Notes: generated from the letters alone by a model not told the origin. Positions 9,758-21,753 are shown, numbered from the stretch's first letter. The stretch is 38,493 nucleotides of DNA from Pseudorhodoplanes sp. (GCA_019187085.1 JABARS010000010.1:1-38493); one strand, 5' to 3'. Translations and numbers: made by a program.

Positions 9758-10963
9758 TCAGCTTCGCGCGGCGATCGCCATGGCGATCCGGTCGAGCACC
9801 TCGCCGATGCGCGCCTGAAGACCCGCGGCCTCGACCGTCATCACGCGATAATCGCGCGCGGCGAACCACGCATTGCGCTGCGCGCGCGTTTTCGCCGCGT
9901 CCGCGCTTTCGCCGGCCGGCGCGAGATCGATCACCAGGCGGTGCGCGAACGACACGATGTCGGCGATGTGCGGGCCGACCGGGGTCTGGCGCTTGAAGCC
10001 GGCCCCGATCAGGCGGCGGTCGCGGGTCAGGCTGCGCCACAAGAGGCGTTCGGCGTCGGTCGGATTGCGGCGCAGAAGGCGGGCAAGACCGCGCGTCGGG
10101 CCGCCGCTGTCGGCGGCCTCTTCCGGCGCTGAGCCTGCGATCAGCGCGCGCAGCAACTCGGCCTGCGTGCCGTCGAGCACGCCGCCGCGCGCGGGGCCCT
10201 TGCGGCCTTCGGCGAGCGCGGTGACGATGCCGTGCAGGGTACGGATGTCCTGCTGGGTCGGCTGCATGCGGCTGAAGATGTTGCGCATGTTGACGACCAT
10301 GGTCTCGCGCTTCTCGTCGGGGCGGAAATATTCGATTCTTTCAAGCTCGCGTTCGAGCGCATGGAAGAAAGCGAGCAGCTGCTCCCTGGGCGCCGGCGGC
10401 GACTTGTCCGGCATCGCAAACGGCAGGGCCCCGCCCGAGGTCGTCTTGAACCATTCGTAGGCAAGGACCGCGACCGCCTGCGCGAGATTGAGCGAGGCGA
10501 AGGCCGGATTGACCGGCAGCGTGACGATGGCGTCGGCGAGCCCGACCTCCTCGTTCTCGAGGCCGTTGCGCTCGCGCCCGAACACATAGGCGACGGTCTC
10601 TCCGGCCGCGACGCGCGGCGCGACCGCCTCCGCCGCCTGCTGCGGCCCGATCACCGGCTTGGCCTGATCGTGGGCCCGCGCGGTCGCGGCCACGACATGG
10701 CTGCAATCGGCGATGGCGTCGGCGAGGGTCGGATGGAGCGTCGCCGCCTCCAGCACGCGGTCGGCTCCGGCCGCCATCATGCGCGCCTTCTCGTTCGGCC
10801 AGCCCTGGAGGGGCGCCACCAGCCGCAGCCGCGCCAGGCCAAAATTCGCCATGGCGCGCGCCGCCGCCCCGATATTCTCGCCGAGCTGCGGCTCCACCAG
10901 CACGAAGACCGGTCCCGGCGCGGCGATCCAGCGTCTGGTCTTGTCGGTCCCCGCGCCCGGCAT
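9758..10963 (-). CDS. trmJ: TrmJ-like SPOUT RNA methyltransferase fused to a DUF559-like C-terminal domain
   Basis: 401 residues. Residues 15-255 form a TrmH/SpoU family methyltransferase of TrmJ type: PVFVLVEPQLGENIGAAARA near the start, then YVFGRERNGLENEEV, and the knotted SAM-binding end LPVNPAFASLNLAQAVAVL. TrmJ 2'-O-methylates position 32 of tRNAs. TrmJ is usually about 250 residues. Here an extra domain (about 291-397) resembles DUF559, a Vsr/PD-(D/E)XK nuclease fold: LLRRNPTDAERLLWRSL, then GFKRQTPVGPHIADIV. The usual catalytic ELDGGQH is replaced by DLAPAGE, so the nuclease centre looks degenerate. The gene converges on the methyltransferase at 9737. Confidence 0.87.
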   Translation of the reverse strand: MPGAGTDKTRRWIAAPGPVFVLVEPQLGENIGAAARAMANFGLARLRLVAPLQGWPNEKARMMAAGADRVLEAATLHPTLADAIADCSHVVAATARAHDQAKPVIGPQQAAEAVAPRVAAGETVAYVFGRERNGLENEEVGLADAIVTLPVNPAFASLNLAQAVAVLAYEWFKTTSGGALPFAMPDKSPPAPREQLLAFFHALERELERIEYFRPDEKRETMVVNMRNIFSRMQPTQQDIRTLHGIVTALAEGRKGPARGGVLDGTQAELLRALIAGSAPEEAADSGGPTRGLARLLRRNPTDAERLLWRSLTRDRRLIGAGFKRQTPVGPHIADIVSFAHRLVIDLAPAGESADAAKTRAQRNAWFAARDYRVMTVEAAGLQARIGEVLDRIAMAIAARS

Positions 10964-11168
10964 GCAAGGCTCTTCCCGCGAAGCCGGCCATCGCGCCGGC
11001 TGCGCCTTCTACACCAGCGCGCCGCGCCGGCAAAAATCGCCTTCCGGGCGCCCTTTAGACCCTAAGTCGGCTTCCGTGCCGGCGATGCCGATGCTATAGG
11101 CAGCGCGCGCAAGGGGAGCGCCGCCTTCCCGATCCCTGACCCTTCAAGATATCAGGACGTTTTCCGTT

Positions 11169-12380
11169 ATGGCCAAAATCAAGGTTGCGAATCCGGTCGT
11201 CGAAATGGATGGCGACGAGATGACGCGCATTATCTGGCAGCTCATCAAGGACAAGCTCATTCATCCCTACCTCGACATCGAGCTGCTCTATTACGATCTC
11301 GGCATCGAGCACCGCGACGCAACCAACGATCAGGTCACCATCGATTCCGCCGAAATGACCAGGAAGGTCGGCGTCGCCGTCAAGTGCGCGACGATCACGC
11401 CCGACGAAGCGCGCGTGAAGGAATTCAGCCTCAAGGAAATGTGGCGCTCGCCCAACGGCACCATCCGCAACATCCTGGGCGGCACGATCTTCCGCGAGCC
11501 GATCATCTGCAAGAACATCCCGCGCCTGGTGCCGGGCTGGACGCAGCCCATCATCATCGGCCGCCACGCCTTCGGCGACCAGTATCGCGCCACTGACTTC
11601 AAGTTCCCGACCGCCGGCACGCTGACGATCAAGTTCGTCGGCAACGACGGCAAGGTGATCGAGAAGGAAGTGTTCAAGGCCCCGGGCGGCGGCGTCGCCA
11701 TGGCGATGTACAATCTCGACCAGTCGATCATCGACTTCGCCCGCGCCTCGCTCAATTACGGCCTGATCCGCAATTATCCGGTCTATCTGTCGACCAAGAA
11801 CACCATCATGAAGCAGTATGACGGTCGCTTCATGGAGCTGTTCCAGAAGGTATTCGACGAGGAGTTCAAGGCCGAGTTCGACAAGCGCAAGCTCACCTAC
11901 GAGCATCGCCTGATCGACGACATGGTGGCCTCGTCGCTGAAATGGTCGGGCGGCTATGTCTGGGCCTGCAAGAACTATGACGGCGACGTGCAGTCCGACA
12001 CGGTGGCGCAGGGCTTCGGCTCGCTCGGCCTGATGACCTCGGTGCTGATGACGCCGGACGGCAAGGTGGTCGAGGCGGAGGCCGCGCACGGCACCGTCAC
12101 CCGCCACTATCGCCAGCACCAGCAGGGCAAGGAGACCTCGACCAACTCCATCGCCTCGATCTTCGCCTGGACGCGCGGGCTCGCCCATCGCGCCAAGCTC
12201 GACAACAACGCAGCACTCGCGAAGTTCTCCGGCACGCTCGAGAAGGTCTGCATCGACACGGTGGAATCGGGCTTCATGACCAAGGACCTCGCGCTCCTGG
12301 TCGGCGCCGACCAGAAATGGCTTTCGACCACGGGCTTCCTCGACAAGATCGACGAGAACCTGAAGAAGGCGATGGCCTGA
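11169..12380 (+). CDS. icd: NADP-dependent isocitrate dehydrogenase
   Basis: 403 residues, the eukaryote-like homodimeric type found in Alphaproteobacteria. It oxidises isocitrate to 2-oxoglutarate and CO2 with NADP+ in the TCA cycle. The start [24 protein letters not shown], the substrate-binding segment [19 protein letters not shown], the metal-binding region [20 protein letters not shown] and the NADP-binding [14 protein letters not shown] are all present. It is monocistronic: divergent from trmJ and closed by a perfect terminator palindrome 22 bases past the stop. Confidence 0.97.
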   Translation: MAKIKVANPVVEMDGDEMTRIIWQLIKDKLIHPYLDIELLYYDLGIEHRDATNDQVTIDSAEMTRKVGVAVKCATITPDEARVKEFSLKEMWRSPNGTIRNILGGTIFREPIICKNIPRLVPGWTQPIIIGRHAFGDQYRATDFKFPTAGTLTIKFVGNDGKVIEKEVFKAPGGGVAMAMYNLDQSIIDFARASLNYGLIRNYPVYLSTKNTIMKQYDGRFMELFQKVFDEEFKAEFDKRKLTYEHRLIDDMVASSLKWSGGYVWACKNYDGDVQSDTVAQGFGSLGLMTSVLMTPDGKVVEAEAAHGTVTRHYRQHQQGKETSTNSIASIFAWTRGLAHRAKLDNNAALAKFSGTLEKVCIDTVESGFMTKDLALLVGADQKWLSTTGFLDKIDENLKKAMA

Positions 12381-12402
12381 TCCGGTCCTTGCATCCGCTA
12401 GC

Positions 12403-12432
12403 AAAAAGGCGCGGCCGCGGCCGCGCCTTTTT
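12403..12432. terminator. Bidirectional terminator between icd and the antiporter gene
   Basis: A perfect 30-base palindrome made of AAAAAGGCGCGGCC, two centre bases, then its reverse complement ending in TTTTT. It serves icd on the plus strand and the convergent antiporter gene on the minus strand. Confidence 0.92.
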
Positions 12433-12459
12433 CATTCCGGCCGGCCTCTGCGGCGCGTG

Positions 12460-14205
12460 TCAGTGCTGCCCGACCTGGATTTTCTTGAGCAGCGCCATCT
12501 CGTAGGCGCGCTCCTGCGCAACGCGCGCATTCGCCGCATCGGGCGGGAAATCGAGCGCCTCCAGCAGCCGCCCGACGAGCTGCAGGCTCGCCTCGACCGT
12601 CTCCGGTATGGCGCTGACCGCCCCGCGCGCGCTCAGCCGCAGCGCGTGCTCGGGGTCCTTGGCGCGCGCGAATACCTGCGCATTCGGCCGCAGCGTCAGG
12701 ACCTGATCGACCGCGCGCTCGGCGGCGGCAGCGCCGTCGAGCGTGATCACGATCGCGCGCGCATTCGCCACGCCGGCATGCTGCAGGATTTCGCGATGGC
12801 TGGCGTCGCCGAAATAGACCGCGCGGTCGGCGGCGCGCTGTTCGGCGACCAGCGCGCCGTTGGTGTCGAAGGCGACCCAGGGCACCTTCTCGTTGTCGAG
12901 CACGCGCGCCACCGCCTGTCCGACCCGGCCGAAGCCGCCGATGATCACATGGTCGCGCATGCCGCTGACGTCGTCGTCGGGGCGATCGCTGCTATGGTCG
13001 AGCGGCTCGAGGCGCTCGGCAAGCCGGCGCGCAAGCGCGGCCAGCACCGGCGTCACGATCATGCTCAGGCCGGCGACCGCGACGGCGGCGGTCGCGACGT
13101 GCGGCTCGAGCAGTTCCTTGCCGCGCGCAAGCCCGATCACCACGAACGCGAACTCGCCGGCCTGCGCGAGCAGGAGCGCGATCTCCGCCGCCACCGGCCG
13201 CGCCACACGAAACAGCCGCGCCGCCCCGTACAGGATCAGCGCCTTGGCCGCGACCAGCCCGAACAGCGACAGGAAAATCCAGCCGGCATGGCGCGCGACC
13301 TCCGCGAGATCGACCGACATGCCGACGGTGACGAAGAACAGCCCGAGCAGCAGCCCCTTGAAGGGATCGAGATCGACCTCGATCTGGTGGCGGTATTCGC
13401 TCTCGCCGAGCAACAGGCCGGCGAGGAACGCGCCCAGCGCGACCGACAAGCCGGCCTCCCCCATCGCGCCGGTGATGCTGAAGACGATGACGAGCGTGAT
13501 CGCCATGATCAGCTCACGGCTGCCGGTGCGCGCGGCCGAGCGCATCAGCGGGCTGACCAGATATTTGCCGACCACCATGATCAGGATGACCGCGGCGAAC
13601 GCCTGCCCGAACGGCAGCAGCAGCTCGAGGACGTCGCGGTTGCCGGCATGGCGCGCCTCCAGGATGCCGACCACGAACAGGATCGGCACCACCATGAGGT
13701 CCTGGAACAGCAGCACCGAGAGCGAGATGCGCCCCACCGGCGTCGCCGCGCGGCGCTGCGCCACCATGATCTGCATCACCATCGCGGTGGAGGACAGCGC
13801 AAGGCACATGCCGAGGATCACGCCGGCCGGCGGCCTGATGCCGGCGAGGCGGACCGTGGCACCGATCGCGAGCACCGTGACCACCACCTGCACGAGGCCG
13901 ACGCCGAGCACATAGCGGCGCAACTGCCAAAGCCGCTGCAGCGACAATTCCATGCCGAGCAGGAACAGCAGGAAGACGATGCCGAGCTCGGCGAGCGGCT
14001 CGGCGCGCCGGGGATCGTCGAGCGTGACGTAGCGCACCCAGGGGTGTTCGTCGGCGAGCTGGCCGAGGCCGTGCGGGCCGAGCGCCATGCCGACCAGGAG
14101 GAAGCCGAGCACCGTTCCCACGCGCAGCCGGTGCAGCAGCGGCACGATGATGCCGGCCGCGATCAGGAATATGAGCAGGCCCTTGAAGCCGTCCGCGTGG
14201 AACAC
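12460..14205 (-). CDS. CPA2-family cation:proton antiporter with RCK domain (KefB/KefC-like)
   Basis: 581 residues. The first 380 or so form about 12-13 membrane helices of the Na+/H+-exchanger fold (start FKGLLIFLIAAGIIVPLLH; core ALSSTAMVMQIM and GAFLAGLLLGES). An RCK N-terminal Rossmann domain follows, HVIIGGFGRVGQAVARVL with the GxGxxG nucleotide motif, and a short cytoplasmic tail. Such proteins exchange K+ (or Na+) for H+ and are gated by nucleotide or glutathione adducts. The GTG at 14205 is preferred over the ATG at 14244 because GGGAG lies six bases upstream. No KefF/KefG ancillary gene is adjacent. Confidence 0.88.
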   Translation of the reverse strand: MFHADGFKGLLIFLIAAGIIVPLLHRLRVGTVLGFLLVGMALGPHGLGQLADEHPWVRYVTLDDPRRAEPLAELGIVFLLFLLGMELSLQRLWQLRRYVLGVGLVQVVVTVLAIGATVRLAGIRPPAGVILGMCLALSSTAMVMQIMVAQRRAATPVGRISLSVLLFQDLMVVPILFVVGILEARHAGNRDVLELLLPFGQAFAAVILIMVVGKYLVSPLMRSAARTGSRELIMAITLVIVFSITGAMGEAGLSVALGAFLAGLLLGESEYRHQIEVDLDPFKGLLLGLFFVTVGMSVDLAEVARHAGWIFLSLFGLVAAKALILYGAARLFRVARPVAAEIALLLAQAGEFAFVVIGLARGKELLEPHVATAAVAVAGLSMIVTPVLAALARRLAERLEPLDHSSDRPDDDVSGMRDHVIIGGFGRVGQAVARVLDNEKVPWVAFDTNGALVAEQRAADRAVYFGDASHREILQHAGVANARAIVITLDGAAAAERAVDQVLTLRPNAQVFARAKDPEHALRLSARGAVSAIPETVEASLQLVGRLLEALDFPPDAANARVAQERAYEMALLKKIQVGQH

Positions 14206-14293
14206 CGGTCTCTCCCGTCGCGGCGCGTTGGCCCGACCGGGCACAGCTTAGAGCCAAACCGCGATTCGCCGCGACGGCCTTCCGCCGTCTGGG

Positions 14294-14904
14294 CTACCAG
14301 AGGCTTGCCTTGGCGCGCTCCGGCCAGACGCGGTCATAGTCGTCGCCGCCGACGCGGTCGTCGCTGAGCGCGGCGAGAATGCGGCCGACGCTCGGCAGCG
14401 CGGCGGGATCGACATGGTTCTTCGGGTCCCACAGTCCCGAGCGGATGATCGCCCGCGCGCACTGGAAATAGACCGCCTCGACCGCCATGACGAGAACGGT
14501 GCGCGGCGCCTTGCCTTCGACCGCGAACGAAGCCAGCAGATCGGGGTCGGCGGAAACCTGCGCGCGTCCGTTCACCCGCAGCGTGTTGCCGCTGCCGGGA
14601 ACGACGAACAGCAGCGCCGCGCGCGGGTCGCGCAGGAGGTTGCGCAGCGAATCGATGCGGTTGTTGCCGTGCCGATCCGGCAGCATCAGCGTCCTGTCGT
14701 CGTGCACGCGCACGAAGCCGCGCGCGTCGCCGCGCGGCGAGCAATCGAGTCCCTCGGGGCCGGCGGTCGCCAGCACCACGAACGGAGAGGCCTCGATGAA
14801 GGCGCGATAATGCGGCGTGACGCGGTCGACTTCCTTGACGAGCGAGGTTTCGGCCGGCGGCCCGTAGAGCGCTTCGAGGTCCTCGATGCGCGTGATCGTG
14901 GTGC

Positions 14905-14908
<4 letters not shown>
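14294..14908 (-). CDS. Pyridoxamine 5'-phosphate oxidase-like FMN protein (MSMEG_1061 type)
   Basis: 204 residues with a split-barrel FMN-binding fold: [20 protein letters not shown], then [18 protein letters not shown], then a strand [18 protein letters not shown]. These segments are diagnostic of the MSMEG_1061-like group of PPOX flavoproteins, whose substrate is not firmly known. The ATG at 14908 overlaps the alaS stop as ATGA, so it is translationally coupled to alaS. This frame stays open far upstream inside alaS, which is a by-product of high GC and is rejected. Confidence 0.85.
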
Positions 14909-17580
<2,672 letters not shown>

Positions 17581-18088
17581 GGTCTGAAAATGATCCGTCC
17601 GAAGTCTGGGAGCCCGCGGCGGCAGGCACAGGCCGGCCGCCGCCGCAAGGCGCTTTCGGAGGCTTTTAGCGGCGGTGGAATAATGTGTCCAGAAAACCGC
17701 GCAGGGGGCGGCGGGGGGCGCGGGGCCAAAGGCCGGAGCGCCGCGCAGCTGTGGGCGGACAGGAGCCCCGGGGCGACAGCCCCGGGGCCAGACCGCGCCG
17801 CCGCCCCCGGGACTGCCGGGGGTTGCCGGCCGACGCAACGCAACGGACGCCACGCACGCAACAGGCACAAGACTTAAGACGCTACGCAACTCAGAACACT
17901 ACGCACGCAACACACTCACCACAGCAAACCTGCATCGCCCCATCCTCGCCGTCGCCGTCCCGCTGGAACCGGCCCCGCGCAGCACCGACGATGAACGGCC
18001 GGCCGGCACCCTGCCGCCTATGCATACAATCTATCGGCAGCCGGATGTCGGGGGGCGGGCGGCTCCGGAGAGCGACCCGCGGCGCGGC
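17581..18088. other. Long recA-alaS intergenic region, no convincing gene
   Basis: 508 bases without a supported coding region. Read on the alaS strand it holds: a GC-rich leader just before alaS; a strong 9-bp hairpin (17766-17787, loop GACA) without a U-tract; and a low-complexity stretch at about 17834-17920 in which TTGCGTGCGT occurs twice among shorter GCGT repeats. Possible roles are a structured alaS 5' leader or a small RNA. No recA terminator of the classic kind was found. Frames across it are poorly conserved in composition and lack good start signals. Confidence 0.5.
17766..17787. repeat. Strong GC hairpin in alaS upstream region
   Basis: CCCCGGGGC and GCCCCGGGG pair perfectly around the loop GACA. 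There is no T-run on either side, so it is not a standard terminator. It lies about 190 bases upstream of the alaS start. Confidence 0.7.
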
Positions 18089-19168
<1,080 letters not shown>

Positions 19169-19244
19169 TGTCGTCGCTCCTTATGACCATCGATTCGGCT
19201 GCCGTTCAACGCGCCCGCGCCGGCCGGCCCGATCTCTGGATTTT

Positions 19245-19273
19245 CATGTACACTATTTGTTCTCTGTTCGCAA
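19245..19273 (-). promoter_or_regulatory. Probable recA promoter
   Basis: On the minus strand TTGCGA (19273-19268) is followed after 17 bases by TACATG (19250-19245). The -35 lies inside the LexA box, as expected for a repressed SOS promoter. The transcription start would be near 19238, giving a leader of about 70 bases. Confidence 0.6.
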
Positions 19274-19280
19274 TATGTTC
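19266..19280. promoter_or_regulatory. LexA (SOS) box of recA, alphaproteobacterial type
   Basis: GTTCGCAATATGTTC, an exact GTTC-N7-GTTC direct repeat, which is the LexA-binding consensus of Alphaproteobacteria. It overlaps the inferred -35 of recA. Another GTTC lies just upstream (19259-19262). Confidence 0.9.
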
Positions 19281-19300
19281 TTATCGGAAAAGAGGTACTG

Positions 19301-19316
19301 GCCTGTTTAAACAGGC
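19301..19316. repeat. Perfect 16-bp palindrome between recA and crcB
   Basis: GCCTGTTTAAACAGGC, perfectly self-complementary, in the divergent recA/crcB promoter region. It could be an operator for an unknown dimeric regulator. No T-tract follows, so a terminator role is unlikely. Confidence 0.65.
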
Positions 19317-19384
19317 TGGCCGTTCTACCCCCTCCCCCAACCGGCTTTGAAAGCGGTGGCGGCCTGTTCTAGAATTCCGCCGTC

Positions 19385-19469
19385 ATCGATGGGGATGGGG
19401 TCCCCCGATAACCGCCGCCATGGCTGATGACTCCTACCGACAGGCGCGCTTGCGCCGGTAGGAGATTCC
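19385..19469 (+). ncRNA. Fluoride riboswitch (crcB RNA)
   Basis: The aptamer core reads GGGGATGGGGTCCCCCGATA, then ACCGCC, then GGCTGATGACTCCTACC. The order GATGG, UCCCC, AACCGC and GCUGAUGACUCCUAC is the crcB-motif consensus. The expression platform is visible: CTCCTACCG (19431-19439) pairs perfectly with CGGTAGGAG (19456-19464), which contains the Shine-Dalgarno five bases before the crcB ATG. Without fluoride this hairpin hides the ribosome-binding site. With fluoride bound, the CTCCTACC strand is held by the aptamer and translation opens. This is translational control of a fluoride exporter. Confidence 0.93.
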
Positions 19470-19847
19470 ATGCGCGAATATCTCATCGTTTTCATCGGCG
19501 GCGGCATCGGCACGGCGATGCGGCATTTCGTGAATGTCACGTTCGTGCGTGTGCTCGGAAATGGTTTTCCCTGGCACACCGCCTTCGAGAACCTGAGCGG
19601 CTCCTTGGTCATGGGCGTGCTGACCGGCTATCTTGCCTTCAAGGGTCATGCTCCCCAGCCGGTGCGTCTGTTTCTCATGACGGGGATACTGGGCGGCTAC
19701 ACCACCTTCTCAGCATTCTCGCTCGACACGATGCTGCTGTGGGAGCGCGGTCAGTTGGTCCGGGCCGCGCTCTATATAGTGCTCTCGGTCGGGGGAGCCC
19801 TGGCGGGCATCGCCCTTGGCCTGACGATTGCGCGCCGCGTGCTGTAG
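19470..19847 (+). CDS. crcB: Fluoride ion channel CrcB/Fluc
   Basis: 125 residues with four membrane helices, the standard Fluc length. The dual-topology dimer exports F- passively. The family motifs are recognisable: GGGIGTAMRHF near the start, N41 in FENLSGSLVMG (usually VNxxGSFxLG), and GILGGYTTFSAFSLD with the Phe-box residues and the central Na+-binding turn. Its Shine-Dalgarno is part of the riboswitch hairpin at 19456-19464, so it is fluoride-induced. A small GC hairpin (19849-19865) follows the stop but lacks a T-tract. Confidence 0.95.
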   Translation: MREYLIVFIGGGIGTAMRHFVNVTFVRVLGNGFPWHTAFENLSGSLVMGVLTGYLAFKGHAPQPVRLFLMTGILGGYTTFSAFSLDTMLLWERGQLVRAALYIVLSVGGALAGIALGLTIARRVL

Positions 19848-20060
19848 ACCGGTCGCCGCGACCGGCGCCTCCTGGTTTCGTTGATCGCTTCTGCGCCCGA
19901 CGCGACGAACTGCCGCGTCTTGGCGTGTGCGCCGAACCGCATTGCGCCGCGGCACGCCGCGACGTCTTCGCCGGTGCACGATTCCGCCCATTTCCGTTTT
20001 GCCATTGTTCATTTGATCTGCTGCACTATGCGCGTCCGGGGGCAGGACAAGGAGCAGACC

Positions 20061-20384
20061 ATGCGATGGATCGTTGCGGCGCTGTTGGCGGCGGCCGCCT
20101 TTGCCGTATTTCCGGCAACCTCCGAGGCGAGGGACGGCTGCGGGCGCGGCTGGTATTTTGACGGCGTGGCGTGCCGGCCGCAGGCGGCGGCCCCGCGCTA
20201 CGCGCCGGGCTACGGTTACGGCCCCTATCGGCGGCCGGGCGCGCGCACCTGGCAGGATTGTCCGCCCGGACAGGTCCCTACTGGCCGCGGCGATTGCCGG
20301 CCCTGGTATCCGACCCGCGGCTCCGAATGCCCGCCCGGCTACACGCTGCAGAGCGGCCGCTGCAAACCTTACCGCGGCTATTGA
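20061..20384 (+). CDS. Small secreted Cys/Pro/Gly-rich protein
   Basis: 107 residues. MRWIVAALLAAAAFAVFPATSEARDG is a signal peptide with cleavage likely after SEA. The mature part has repeated short Cys motifs: DGCGRGWYFDGVACRP, then DCPPGQVPTGRGDCRP, then ECPPGYTLQSGRCKP. These three Cys pairs are spaced like small EGF- or chitin-binding-like loops, but no named family is recognised. AAGGAG lies six bases before the ATG. A terminator follows 48 bases past the stop, so the gene is probably monocistronic. The bufferin island begins just beyond, but no direct link is visible. Confidence 0.78.
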   Translation: MRWIVAALLAAAAFAVFPATSEARDGCGRGWYFDGVACRPQAAAPRYAPGYGYGPYRRPGARTWQDCPPGQVPTGRGDCRPWYPTRGSECPPGYTLQSGRCKPYRGY

Positions 20385-20431
20385 GCGAGGAGCGGCGCAC
20401 GCCGCCCGCCGCTCGACAACATTGCGAACGG

Positions 20432-20458
20432 GGCCGCCCGCGAGGCGGCCTCTTTATT
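20432..20458 (+). terminator. Rho-independent terminator after the Cys-rich gene
   Basis: GGCCGCC and GGCGGCC form a 7-bp stem with loop CGCGA, followed by TCTTTATT. Confidence 0.82.
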
Positions 20459-20531
20459 GACGGAGATCTGCGTCCGGCCGGCACCGTCGATCCGTTCGCG
20501 TCCGGCCGGCCGCGCGCCGCACAAACGGGTG

Positions 20532-21164
20532 CTACCAGCGCAGCAGCCGCGCGCCGAGAAACGTGCCGAGCCCCGCGGTCACAGCGATCGCAAGCGTGTA
20601 CCAGGTTGCAACGAACAGCGGCGAATCGTCGGTGCAATGGATGGCGTAAAGCGCCGCCCCGAGCCCGCCCGCAAGCACGCCCGCCACGGCGCCCGCGAGC
20701 GCGGGCCGCGTCGGCGCGCCATGCCGCAGCGCAAGCAATGCCGCCGCAAGCGGCGCCAGTGCCAACAGCGGGATCAGGCTCAGACAGCGCGCCCAGTTGT
20801 CGCCGACCCACAGCGTCGCCCATTGCGCGCGCGGTACGAGGACGAGCTCGACGGCGACTGCAAGCAGAAGCGCGGCCGGTACCGCGAGCAGCGCCAGCAG
20901 GGATGCGCCCGCGCCCGGCTGTGCGAGGCGCACCAGAACCAGCGCCGCCAGCGCCGCCAGCGCCAGGGCCTCGATCGGCTTGAGCACGAAGCGCACATGG
21001 CCGAACGCCGTGGCGACATCGTCCCGCGGCCCGAGAATGACGGCAAAAAGGAGCGCCGCCACCGCAAGTCCTGGCACCAGCGCCAGCGCCAGGCGCGCGG
21101 CCACCGTCATGCCGCGCGCCGGCGGCTCGGCGGAAAGAGTGCGGATCAGGTCGTCGGTCTTCAT
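20532..21164 (-). CDS. nrsF: NrsF-type membrane anti-sigma factor (DUF1109)
   Basis: 210 residues. A short cytoplasmic N-terminus (MKTDDLIRTLSAEPP) is followed by six hydrophobic helices. The N-terminal MKTDDLIRxLSxE pattern is typical of DUF1109/NrsF. In Caulobacter, NrsF holds the ECF sigma factor SigF at the membrane and releases it under metal stress. Two Cys sit in the membrane part (NWARCLSLI and AIHCTDD); in the Caulobacter protein Cys residues are important for sensing. The start ATG overlaps the sigma stop codon by one base (TGATG), so the pair is made together. The partner operon bufA-bufB-bufC is divergent. Confidence 0.88.
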   Translation of the reverse strand: MKTDDLIRTLSAEPPARGMTVAARLALALVPGLAVAALLFAVILGPRDDVATAFGHVRFVLKPIEALALAALAALVLVRLAQPGAGASLLALLAVPAALLLAVAVELVLVPRAQWATLWVGDNWARCLSLIPLLALAPLAAALLALRHGAPTRPALAGAVAGVLAGGLGAALYAIHCTDDSPLFVATWYTLAIAVTAGLGTFLGARLLRW

Positions 21165-21709
21165 CAGGTGCGCTCCCCGTTGCGCCCGAGCGAGGCGAGC
21201 CCCCGATGCAGCGCCGCCCGCACCGCCCCCTCGCTCATGTGCAGACGCTCAGCCGTCTGCGCAATCGAGGCGCCCTCGACCGCGATGGTGCGCACCACCG
21301 CGCGCTGGCGCTCCGGCAGCTTTTCGAGCGAACGCGTCACGTCGCGCGCGGCAAGCGGATCCTCGGCCGGGGGAGCGGCGAGCGTGTCGTTGAAATCCTC
21401 GATCGGCACTTCGGCGCGCCGGCCGCGCCGGCGCAGCGCGTCGATCGTCTTGTAGCGCGCAAGCGCCGACAGCCAGGGCGCAAAGGGACGGTTTTCGTCC
21501 CAGGTATGCTGCTTGAGGTGCACCGCGATCAGAATGTCCTGCACCACATCCTCCGTGTCGGACGCATTGCCGCCGTGGCGCACCAGCCCGCGCCGGACGA
21601 GCGGCCGCATCGCCTGCGCGATCTCGCGCAACAGGCGGTCATAGGCGGCGCGGTCGCCGCCGCGCGCCTGACGCATCAACGCCGCCCATTCGCGGTCGCG
21701 GTCGCTCAC
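21164..21709 (-). CDS. sigF: ECF sigma factor, SigF-like
   Basis: 181 residues with regions 2 and 4 only. Region 2 contains TEDVVQDILIAVHLKQHTWDE and PFAPWLSALARYKTIDALRRRGR. Region 4 has LPERQRAVVRTIAVEGASIAQTAERL and the recognition helix MSEGAVRAALHRGL. It is cotranscribed with the NrsF-type anti-sigma gene. A promoter of the same GTAAC-N16-CGAA type found upstream of bufA lies directly upstream of this gene, so it should activate itself. In Caulobacter the SigF/NrsF pair responds to copper, cadmium or chromate and turns on bufferin operons. The inducer here is inferred. Confidence 0.9.
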   Translation of the reverse strand: MSDRDREWAALMRQARGGDRAAYDRLLREIAQAMRPLVRRGLVRHGGNASDTEDVVQDILIAVHLKQHTWDENRPFAPWLSALARYKTIDALRRRGRRAEVPIEDFNDTLAAPPAEDPLAARDVTRSLEKLPERQRAVVRTIAVEGASIAQTAERLHMSEGAVRAALHRGLASLGRNGERT

Positions 21710-21727
21710 CGTGTCCCGTTCCTTGTT

Positions 21728-21753
21728 TTCGCGCGCACCGGTCTCGGTGTTAC
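21728..21753 (-). promoter_or_regulatory. SigF-type promoter of sigF-nrsF
   Basis: On the minus strand: GTAACA, exactly 16 bases, then CGAA. This matches the GTAACC-N16-CGAA pattern reported for Caulobacter SigF promoters. It ends 18 bases before the sigF start codon, so the leader would be short. Confidence 0.8.

Noticed and set aside
12457..14367. 636-residue open frame on the plus strand opposite the antiporter gene
   Set aside because: It is the antisense shadow of a strongly recognisable membrane protein; its product is Arg/His/Asp-rich low complexity typical of reversed GC-rich genes.
17766..17787. Terminator for recA
   Set aside because: There is no U-tract on either strand and it lies about 300 bases past the recA stop.
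17581..17889. N-terminal extension of alaS
   Set aside because: The residues before [10 protein letters not shown] are Pro/Ala/Arg-rich and unlike any synthetase; the 17580 start matches the family.
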